DNA of 64,000 bases from assembly GCF_032197885.1 (NCBI RefSeq), contig NZ_CP134159.1, positions 1,860,001 through 1,924,000 on the forward strand. The letters are read 5' to 3'. Made by a program: the position numbers and the translations under genes. Under the pieces are notes generated by a model. That model ran no database searches and was not told the origin of the DNA. It worked only from the letters and a program-made list of their open reading frames with translations. This DNA comes from Levilactobacillus namurensis (GTDB lineage: Bacteria; Bacillota; Bacilli; Lactobacillales; Lactobacillaceae). Positions 57,900-64,000 of the stretch are shown here, piece after piece; positions within the stretch are counted from its first letter, which is position 1; every line of letters begins with the position of its first letter.

Positions 57900-58025
57900 T
57901 CCGCCTTACCGGGCGTCCAGACAGGGTTGGAACGCCGCAGGCACCACTTCGAGCCACAGAGCGGTCTCGAAGCTGGGCCTTATTCTAAGTCGGCTGAGCC
58001 CTGTCTGGGCACCCTCACGGCTCAC
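57900..58025 (-). repeat. Structured intergenic repeat, family A, copy A5 (internal deletion)
   Basis: Left arm GGGCGTCCAGACAGGGTT (57911-57928) and right arm AGCCCTGTCTGGGCACCC (57997-58014). Compared with A2-A4 about 30 bases are missing between two GGCTGA copies, removing one arm of the GGAAC-loop hairpin; this looks like a slip between short direct repeats. The rest of the lacS-melA gap (58026-58201) shows no gene, only a stray GTCCGGTAAGGCG at 58174-58186. Confidence 0.8.
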
Positions 58026-58201
58026 GAAAACGCTCAGCTGATGCCTAACGACCTGGGAAGGCAAACCCAAGTATTAAACCTGATAAGATCACCATTTTCA
58101 ATACAGGTCTGCCGCTCCAGGAATCACTAGAATCAGGCTCACTGGTCATCCGCTGGCTAACCAACTGTTCTAGTCCGGTAAGGCGCTGACCTCCGCCAAT
58201 G

Positions 58202-60415
58202 CTAAACCGCTTCGACGATGAACAACTGGGCGCTGAAGTCGCTGGAATATCCCTTGGCCGGCTTCACGGACGGCACGAAGTACCCTGCCGCCATCAGCTC
58301 GGTCCCAGAGAAGTGTTCTGCCCCGCCGTTGACCCTGTACTGCCGTTTAGGATCCAGCCCCTGGAAGAACTGGCGCTGGTACGGCGCGTTAGGGTGATTC
58401 AACAATTGGTACCGCCCGAAGATGCCTTGAGACTGGTCGGGCGCCACCACGCCCCAGCTGGTCAGGTTGCCATCACCGGCAAACGGACTGTCGATCCGGT
58501 AGAATTTACCGAACTGGAAGAGCCGCCGGTACTGGTGGTAAAAGGCCACCTGTTCCTTGATCTGCTGCAACTCGTCCGGCGTCATCTGGGTGATGTCTAA
58601 CTCGTAACCCAGGTCCCCGAAGAAGGCGACCGCACCCCGGGTAGTCAGTGACGTGATTCGCCCGTTCTGCTCGTTCGGCACCGCGGAGACGTGGGCGCCC
58701 ATCATGGCTTGCGGGTACCCGTACGACGTGCCGTACTGGATCTTCAAACGCTCCACGGCATCCGTATCGTCGCTGGTCCAAGCTTGGGGAGCGTAGTACA
58801 TCATCCCCAAGTCGAACCGTCCGCCCCCGGACGCGCAGGACTCGAACAAAACGTCCGGGTAAGCCTGCGTCAACCGGTCATACAGATCGTAGACCCCCAG
58901 GATATAACGGTGCGCTAACTCCAGTTGGCTGGTCGCTTCCAGCTGATGGCTGAAGGCTTCGGTGATGTTCCGATTCATGTCCCACTTGATGTAATCTAGG
59001 TGGGTCTCATCGATGATTTGACTGATCCGTTGTGCCAGATAGTCGACCACGTCTTTACGGGACATGTCCAAGACGAACTGGTGCCGGCTAGGTGTCAGCT
59101 CAGCATGCGGGTCGCCAATCAGCCAATCCGGATGGGCCCGGTAGAGGTCGCTGTCCTTGGAGACCATTTCCGGTTCAAACCACAGTCCCAGCTGCATATC
59201 TAGCGCGTGGACCTGGTCACAGAAGTGCGGCAAGCCCTGCGGGAACTTAGGCTGATTGGTGACCCAATCGCCTAGCGACGTGGTGTCGTCGTTACGGTGG
59301 CCGAACCAGCCGTCATCCAAGACGAACATGTCGATTCCCAGGTCGTGGGCCTGCCGGACGATGGTCATGAGTTTGGCTTCATCGAAATCAAAGTAAGTGG
59401 CTTCCCAGTTATTGATTAAGACCGGACGCTCCTGGTTGGCAAACTTCGAATTTACCAAGTGGTGCTGGTAGAAGTCCCCCATTTGCTGGGACAACTGGTT
59501 GAGTCCCGCCGACGTATAGCTCAAGATGGCTTCCGGCGTCTGGAAGGTGCTCTCTGGTCCCAGGTTCCAGGCGAACTCGGTCGGGTTGATCCCGATTAAG
59601 ACTCGGCTGGTGGCGAACTGGTTGACCTCAACGCTATCGTTGAAGTTCCCCGAGTACACCAGGTTCAGGCCATAGGCGCTCCCCTGGGTCTCGGTGGTCT
59701 CCGGTCGGGCCAGCATCATGAACGGGTTCTCCTGGGCACTCGAGGCGCCGCGGAGACTGGCGATGCTCTGACTGCCCGGCCGCAGTCGGTTGCGGTACAG
59801 GTGCCGTTCCCGGGCCCAATCGCCGGCGAACTGGAGGAAATCGTACCGGTCATCCGGCAGATCCAGCTGGGCGCTGTAAGCGGTGTTCAGGGTGACCGCC
59901 GTGGCCGTCGGGTTTTCGAAAGTCGCACTGCGGACGATCACGTCCTGGTGCGGGAAGACCGCGTAGTTTAGGTGTTGTAAGACCCCCGTCAACCGGTCCT
60001 TCAAGGTGATGGTCAACGTCTGTGCATCATCTTGGGTGTCGTCGAAGGTCGATGGCAACTTGGGCAACCGCTGCTTGCCCGCCGTCAGCTGATAGTCTTG
60101 GTAGACGAATTCGGAAATCCGACTACCATTGGGCTGCGTCAGCTGAAAGGCCGGGTAGCGGTAATCTCCCTTCCCAAAGCTCGCGTACTCGGTCTTGACC
60201 AGTTCCGGTTGAAAGTCCGGCAGGTCGTCATGCCAAGTCGGGGTCCCGCCCCGCTCCTCGCGCGCGGTGAGGTTGGGATAGGCGTCTTTGACGGGAATCC
60301 GGTCGCCGTAGTAGACCTGTCCTAAGGTCTGGTTAGGCAGTATTTCAACGATATAGCTGGTGTGGTCGGTCTGGAGATGAAAGACCGTGGCCGCTGGATT
60401 AATGGTGATCGACAT
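58202..60415 (-). CDS. melA: Alpha-galactosidase (GH36)
   Basis: A 737-residue GH36 enzyme releasing alpha-1,6-galactose from melibiose, raffinose and stachyose, probably in the cytoplasm since no signal peptide is seen. The N-terminal beta-sandwich is followed by a barrel with VLDDGWFGHRND, the nucleophile Asp in YIKWDMNRNIT, CASGGGRFDLGM and the acid/base Asp in WTSDDTDAVERL. AGGAGG precedes the ATG, which overlaps the upstream acetyltransferase stop by 17 bases. Confidence 0.95.
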   Translation of the reverse strand: MSITINPAATVFHLQTDHTSYIVEILPNQTLGQVYYGDRIPVKDAYPNLTAREERGGTPTWHDDLPDFQPELVKTEYASFGKGDYRYPAFQLTQPNGSRISEFVYQDYQLTAGKQRLPKLPSTFDDTQDDAQTLTITLKDRLTGVLQHLNYAVFPHQDVIVRSATFENPTATAVTLNTAYSAQLDLPDDRYDFLQFAGDWARERHLYRNRLRPGSQSIASLRGASSAQENPFMMLARPETTETQGSAYGLNLVYSGNFNDSVEVNQFATSRVLIGINPTEFAWNLGPESTFQTPEAILSYTSAGLNQLSQQMGDFYQHHLVNSKFANQERPVLINNWEATYFDFDEAKLMTIVRQAHDLGIDMFVLDDGWFGHRNDDTTSLGDWVTNQPKFPQGLPHFCDQVHALDMQLGLWFEPEMVSKDSDLYRAHPDWLIGDPHAELTPSRHQFVLDMSRKDVVDYLAQRISQIIDETHLDYIKWDMNRNITEAFSHQLEATSQLELAHRYILGVYDLYDRLTQAYPDVLFESCASGGGRFDLGMMYYAPQAWTSDDTDAVERLKIQYGTSYGYPQAMMGAHVSAVPNEQNGRITSLTTRGAVAFFGDLGYELDITQMTPDELQQIKEQVAFYHQYRRLFQFGKFYRIDSPFAGDGNLTSWGVVAPDQSQGIFGRYQLLNHPNAPYQRQFFQGLDPKRQYRVNGGAEHFSGTELMAAGYFVPSVKPAKGYSSDFSAQLFIVEAV

Positions 60416-61025
60416 GGTGACGTTCCTCCTGACTTGGAATCTCTAAATCAATGGTTTCCTGTTGATAATAGGTGCGCCGGTCGCGATCATCGATGGGCCG
60501 CTGCACGGTGGCGGGGGTCCCATAAGCGACCACGTTGGCCGGCAGGTCCTTAGTGACCAGGCTGCCGGCGCCCACCACGGTATTCTCGCCAATGGTGACG
60601 CCGGGCAAGACCGTAACGTTGGCCCCCAACCAGACATTTTCGCCTAAATGAATCGGGCGATTATACTGGTAGGCGCGCCGGCGCAGCTGGGGCTCGACCG
60701 GGTGACCCGCCGTGGCTAACGTCACGTTGGGCCCCAACATGGTGTGGTCGCCGATGAAGATATCACCGTCGTCGACCAGCGTTAAATGAAAGTTGGCGTA
60801 GACCCCCGCCCCCAGATGGACGTGGTGGCCACCCCAGTTGGCATAAAATGGTTGTTCTAAGTAACAGTCCGGCCCCACCGTTGCGAGGTGTGCTTGGAGC
60901 CACCGACTCCGACCGGCGATATCGGTAAAGGGTAACTGGTTATACTCGGCCAGAGCCGCCTGGTAGCGGGTCTGTTCGGCCATCAGACTGGCCTCGCTGG
61001 GGTCGTAGAGCTGACCGGCTAACAT
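60399..61025 (-). CDS. Galactoside/maltose O-acetyltransferase (LacA/Maa family)
   Basis: A 208-residue hexapeptide-repeat acetyltransferase. MLAGQLYDPSEASL near the start is the Mac-domain signature. The left-handed beta helix includes FIGDHTMLGPNVTLATAGHP with the catalytic His, then VWLGANVTVLPGVTIGENTV. In frame, 17 more codons reach ATCACGTTACGACAC at 61076, placed ten bases after GAGGAG, so the ancestral start may have mutated from ATG to ATC. The annotated ATG at 61025 has only a poor site. It overlaps melA and belongs to the galactoside operon. Confidence 0.8.
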   Translation of the reverse strand: MLAGQLYDPSEASLMAEQTRYQAALAEYNQLPFTDIAGRSRWLQAHLATVGPDCYLEQPFYANWGGHHVHLGAGVYANFHLTLVDDGDIFIGDHTMLGPNVTLATAGHPVEPQLRRRAYQYNRPIHLGENVWLGANVTVLPGVTIGENTVVGAGSLVTKDLPANVVAYGTPATVQRPIDDRDRRTYYQQETIDLEIPSQEERHHVDHH

Positions 61026-61110
61026 CCGCTGGCGGTTCTCCGCCGGGGTGATGTCGGTTAAGTGTCGTAACGTGATAAGTCAACATCTCCTCGATTAATT
61101 ATGTATGAAT

Positions 61111-61644
61111 CTAAACACTGGGCTCCCGGGCCACCAATGGGACGAAGTCACCCGGGTCGATCCCCTGCGCGTACAGTTGGGCTAAAAGGCAACGCATCTC
61201 ATCGATTTGGTGCGCCAAGGCCGCCTGTTCCTGCGCTTGAGTCGCCTGGATCTCCTGTAATTGTTCCGCCAGCGTCGTGCATAACTGCTGGCGCTGGGTG
61301 GCCGAGACTGGCCGGCGGGTGACCATCACGCCCCGCCCCTGGGATCGAGGCATCACCGAAGCCGGTTCAACAATTAGGGTCCCCGAATGTAAATTCTTCA
61401 GGTAGACCAATTGACGTTTTACCAGACATTCTGCCCGTTTGGCTAACCGCAATTGGTGATGATAATAGGCGATTAGCGACTCGTTATAAAAATAGTTATA
61501 TTCGGCTGAACTCTCAAACCGGTCCCGGAAATACCGTTGGCCGGAAGCGTCGACTACCGTAGTCGGCCGTGGCTCCGCTTGGGCGCTGAAAGCCGCCAAC
61601 CAAAACTGATCAATCTGAAAGTCTTCACTGGTGTACGCTGTCAT
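61111..61644 (-). CDS. Hypothetical protein upstream of the galactoside operon
   Basis: About 177 residues, starting MTAYTSEDFQIDQFWLAAFS at the ATG at 61644, eight bases after GGGGG. The middle is basic (QLRLAKRAECLVKRQLVYLK). The C-terminal half is a Gln/Ala-rich heptad region (about residues 115-165) that should form a coiled coil. No membrane segment is seen. I do not recognise a family. It is read toward the acetyltransferase 85 bp away and may be the operon's first gene. Confidence 0.65.
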   Translation of the reverse strand: MTAYTSEDFQIDQFWLAAFSAQAEPRPTTVVDASGQRYFRDRFESSAEYNYFYNESLIAYYHHQLRLAKRAECLVKRQLVYLKNLHSGTLIVEPASVMPRSQGRGVMVTRRPVSATQRQQLCTTLAEQLQEIQATQAQEQAALAHQIDEMRCLLAQLYAQGIDPGDFVPLVAREPSV

Positions 61645-61687
61645 CTCGTTGACCCCCAAACATCCTGACGCAATTCATTACGTGATA

Positions 61688-61696
61688 AGTATACCA
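61688..61696 (-). promoter_or_regulatory. Extended -10 promoter ahead of the galactoside operon
   Basis: The minus strand has TGGTATACT (TATACT at 61693-61688), about 44 bp before the gene at 61644. The -35 is weak. No catabolite-responsive element is clear. The rest of the gap to 61948 is AT-rich with no gene seen. Confidence 0.5.
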
Positions 61697-61947
61697 ATTA
61701 GTTTTGAAATGAAAAGGCTTAATTTTAAACTTAATTAGCGGCTAGAAATTGAAAGAAAATGAAAAGAGTTTCGGGAAACCACCCTTTGTCCGCACCATCG
61801 ATGGCGATCAGAATTGCTACCATCCGTTTTCATAAATTAATTGGTTTTTCGTAAGCTTAGTCGGTCGTTTTGCCGAATTCCTTCTAATTTTAGTAAATTT
61901 TCATTTTAAGAAAGTTTTCAGGCTGGGCTTTCAGCCTCTCAGCGCAA

Positions 61948-61987
61948 CAAAAAACCGCCAGGAATATCACAGTATCTCCTGACGGTT
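61948..61987 (-). terminator. Terminator after the DUF2252 gene
   Basis: AACCGTCAGGA and TCCTGGCGGTT pair with one G-T pair and are followed on the minus strand by six Ts, directly after the stop at 61993. Confidence 0.88.
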
Positions 61988-61992
61988 ATGGT

Positions 61993-63384
61993 TTAATTGG
62001 TGGTCACGGGTTGATCCTGGTCGCTTAAGCGGTAGTCGCAAAACGCGGTGTAGTCTGCGGCGACTTGGTCCGCATAAGCGAAGGCAAAGTTGGCCAGCTG
62101 AGCGTCGAGGGTCTTTCCCCCGCCCCCAATGTAGCCGCGGATCATGGCCGCGGTTGGGCTCTGGGCGTGGGCGATGGCCAGTGTCCACGCGCAGGTCCGC
62201 GCGTAGGTCTGGAACTGGTCCCAATCCAGTTGGGTCAGGTCCACGGACTCTTTCATGTCGCGGAACTGACGCACGTAGAAGCTGCGTTGCTTCCCGCTGA
62301 AGTACCCCAGGAAGGAATCCGAGGCCGACTGCAGGATCTTTTGGGAATCCACGATTCGTTGCCCTTCTGTCTGTTCGAAGGCTGCGGTCAAGCGGGTACT
62401 GCGTTGACTTCCCCGCCGGCGAGTCGGCAAGGCTTCTTTGACCTGCAGCACTAGATGCGACCCATCGATAGCGGTCAGTAGGATCAAATAGCAACGTGAC
62501 CCGAAGCTCCCCACGCCGACACTGTGGCGGACCACGTCGGTGATGTGGTACTGCGACAACAGCAAGTTCACATCCGGCCGCAGGGTGGCCCGGTAAGCGC
62601 CGAAGTAGGCACTCACGTTTTGGGTGAAGTCGTCACTCACGTGGGTGGTGCGCGGTGCGTTTTCCCGGAAACACAGGCCCCCACGCTGATCCAGGGTGGT
62701 GAACTTACGGACCACCTGTTCCGAATCGCGTTTGTTGGCGTGGTTAATGATGTTCATCAACAATTGGTAATTATCCTGATCCAAGGCACTGGCCTGAACC
62801 AGCTTCTCCACGTCGTTCAACGGGTAGAAGCGGTCCAGCGTGGTCTGGTCGAACATCTTCTTGATGCTCTTGCGGTAACTATTGGCGACCTCGGGCAAGC
62901 ACTCCTTGAGCTTCTTTTCCTTGAACCCGTTCGCCCGACCGGCTAAGACCACGCTGACTAACAGGCGCTTGAGGTCCCACTCCCAAGGCGCAATGCCGGC
63001 TTCGTCAAAGTCATTCAGGTCGAACAACAAGCGCCGTTCGGGTGACGCGTAGAACCCGAAGTTCCCAATGTGCGCATCCCCGCAGGTAAACGTGAGGATC
63101 CCCGTGTTCAGCTGGGTATCCAAGTCCGCCTCCATCAGTTCGGCCGTCCCCCGGAAGAAGGCAAAGGGTGAAGCCCCCATCCGGCGGGTCCGTTCGGGTA
63201 ATAGTTCGGGAATCAACATCCGCCGGACCTGGTCCATCATGGGCCGACTATCGCGTCCGGTGGGCTGGAACCGCCCCAGGTCCTCGAAGGAGACCTTTGC
63301 GCGGGCGGCTTTCCCCATTGCCCGCAATTCCGAGACCGTCTTATCGACCTGGACCCGTCCCGTACTGAATTTTGCTGGCGTCAT
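61993..63384 (-). CDS. DUF2252 family protein
   Basis: A 463-residue cytoplasmic protein of the DUF2252 family, whose fold resembles aminoglycoside/kinase-type phosphotransferases. Motifs seen include MGASPFAFFRGTAELMEADL, TFTCGDAHIGNFGF (a GDxHxxN loop as in kinases) and LLFDLNDFDEAGIAPWEWDL. The function is unknown. GAGGAGG precedes the ATG and a terminator follows, so it is monocistronic. Confidence 0.88.
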   Translation of the reverse strand: MTPAKFSTGRVQVDKTVSELRAMGKAARAKVSFEDLGRFQPTGRDSRPMMDQVRRMLIPELLPERTRRMGASPFAFFRGTAELMEADLDTQLNTGILTFTCGDAHIGNFGFYASPERRLLFDLNDFDEAGIAPWEWDLKRLLVSVVLAGRANGFKEKKLKECLPEVANSYRKSIKKMFDQTTLDRFYPLNDVEKLVQASALDQDNYQLLMNIINHANKRDSEQVVRKFTTLDQRGGLCFRENAPRTTHVSDDFTQNVSAYFGAYRATLRPDVNLLLSQYHITDVVRHSVGVGSFGSRCYLILLTAIDGSHLVLQVKEALPTRRRGSQRSTRLTAAFEQTEGQRIVDSQKILQSASDSFLGYFSGKQRSFYVRQFRDMKESVDLTQLDWDQFQTYARTCAWTLAIAHAQSPTAAMIRGYIGGGGKTLDAQLANFAFAYADQVAADYTAFCDYRLSDQDQPVTTN

Positions 63385-63457
63385 GACGCCACCTCCTCGT
63401 GTTCGTTACCCCCTATTCTACTCCACGAAGGGTATCGTGACAGGGATAAATTCGCGT

Positions 63458-64000
63458 TTAGTGCTTAGTAGCTGACCGACTCCGTAATCCAAACGTCATC
63501 ACCCAAGCAATGATAGAGATCAGAACTACTGTGCCAAATGCCAGACGGTACCCCAGCAATTGCTGCAAAACGGGTGAGGTAGCCTGCGACCATTGCGTAC
63601 CTAGTGTTGAAATCGAGATCAGCAGTGCCGTTGCAATGGCGGCGGCTACCTGTCGGGCCATCGTGTTGATGGCATTACCATGGGCAATCTGACTCGTTTT
63701 CAAATCATTAATTCCCGCCGTAGCAACCTGCATGACCACTAAAGAAATCCCCGCCATCCAAATCGCATAAGTTATGGTGACCAATACAAGCGAAGTCTTC
63801 GGCGTAAAGCAAACAAACGGGACCGTTGCCAGGGTAAAGAGCGCAAAACCAGCAATTGCCAGCTTACGAATCCCAAAACGGTCAAATAACTTTCCTGCAA
63901 TGGGATTCATAATTGCCATCATCAAGGCTCCGGGTAGCATCATGAGTCCAGAAGTCAACGCGGACACTCGGAAAACGCTTTGAAGGTACAATGGTACCAA
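63458..64000 (-). CDS. MFS drug-efflux-type transporter, C-terminal part
   Basis: The last 180 residues of a major facilitator transporter of the DHA2/EmrB-QacA type; the gene continues beyond the right edge. It shows membrane segments with LMMLPGALMMAIMNPIAGKL and FDRFGIRKLAIAGFALFTLA, then GNAINTMARQVAAAIATALL, a stretch typical of DHA2 members. The substrate is unknown. Confidence 0.88.
   Translation of the reverse strand: MVPLYLQSVFRVSALTSGLMMLPGALMMAIMNPIAGKLFDRFGIRKLAIAGFALFTLATVPFVCFTPKTSLVLVTITYAIWMAGISLVVMQVATAGINDLKTSQIAHGNAINTMARQVAAAIATALLISISTLGTQWSQATSPVLQQLLGYRLAFGTVVLISIIAWVMTFGLRSRSATKH

Noticed and set aside
53308..58025. CRISPR array suggested by repeated intergenic blocks
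   Set aside because: Copies are about 150 bp, irregularly spaced, in both orientations and internally hairpinned, with no short direct repeats and unique spacers.

Overview
The window reads as chromosome of a low-GC Gram-positive bacterium of the family Lactobacillaceae. The support is the conserved order pcrA-ligA-camS-gatCAB, AGGAGG-type ribosome binding sites, a galactoside permease fused to an EIIA domain, a heme-dependent cydABCD oxidase, and IS30/IS110 elements of lactobacillus type. The backbone genes are visibly GC-rich, which would suit a Levilactobacillus-like species, but I cannot fix the genus. Most genes lie on the minus strand. No rRNA, tRNA or CRISPR array was seen.

Layout. 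(1) 1-8.6 kb: gatB (partial), gatA, gatC, a CamS lipoprotein, NAD-dependent DNA ligase and PcrA helicase; a LexA-like box lies in the pcrA promoter. (2) 8.8-10.8 kb: an AAA ATPase plus a small TOPRIM-like protein, a candidate two-gene defence cassette. (3) 11-15 kb: a PurK-like ATP-grasp protein with a degenerate metal site, xpt, and divergent menA and polyprenyl synthase genes for menaquinone. (4) 15-21 kb: an AT-rich defence island with a Gabija-type pair whose helicase gene is broken by one in-frame TGA, a 38-residue ORF ahead of gajA, gene relics and a GIY-YIG protein. (5) 21.4-24.5 kb: an IS graveyard, including a glycosyltransferase gene interrupted by an IS30 element and carrying an in-frame stop. 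(6) 24.8-40.5 kb: an exopolysaccharide operon read right to left (CpsC, CpsD and CpsB homologues, priming transferase, glycosyltransferases, Stealth protein, Wzy, rmlA, Wzx, rmlC, rmlB, rmlD, LCP protein). The priming transferase is split by an IS110 element. (7) 40.9-42.6 kb: a second, GC-rich rmlB with an unknown gene. (8) 42.9-53.1 kb: cydDC and cydAB, separated by a cysK-metA operon and an ImmA/DUF4411 toxin-antitoxin-like pair. (9) 53.8-64 kb: a 2-hydroxyacid dehydrogenase, a LacS-type permease, an acetyltransferase and an alpha-galactosidase, several unknown genes, a DUF2252 protein and a truncated MFS transporter.

The genes suggest a fermentative organism that can respire when heme is supplied (MenA, prenyl synthase, CydABCD), uses alpha-galactosides (LacS, MelA) and carries a rhamnose-containing exopolysaccharide locus that is probably off in this strain.

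The two most unusual signals are non-coding. First, a dispersed family of about 150-bp intergenic elements has a perfect or near-perfect outer stem of 16-18 bp enclosing two hairpins. The stems change in a compensatory way while loops stay conserved, and five of the eight copies or remnants lie between 53.3 and 58.0 kb. Second, the 5' leader of the IS110 element folds into two stem-internal-loops. One shares a 10-mer with the insertion site and the other shares short stretches with the element ends, as expected for a bridge RNA.
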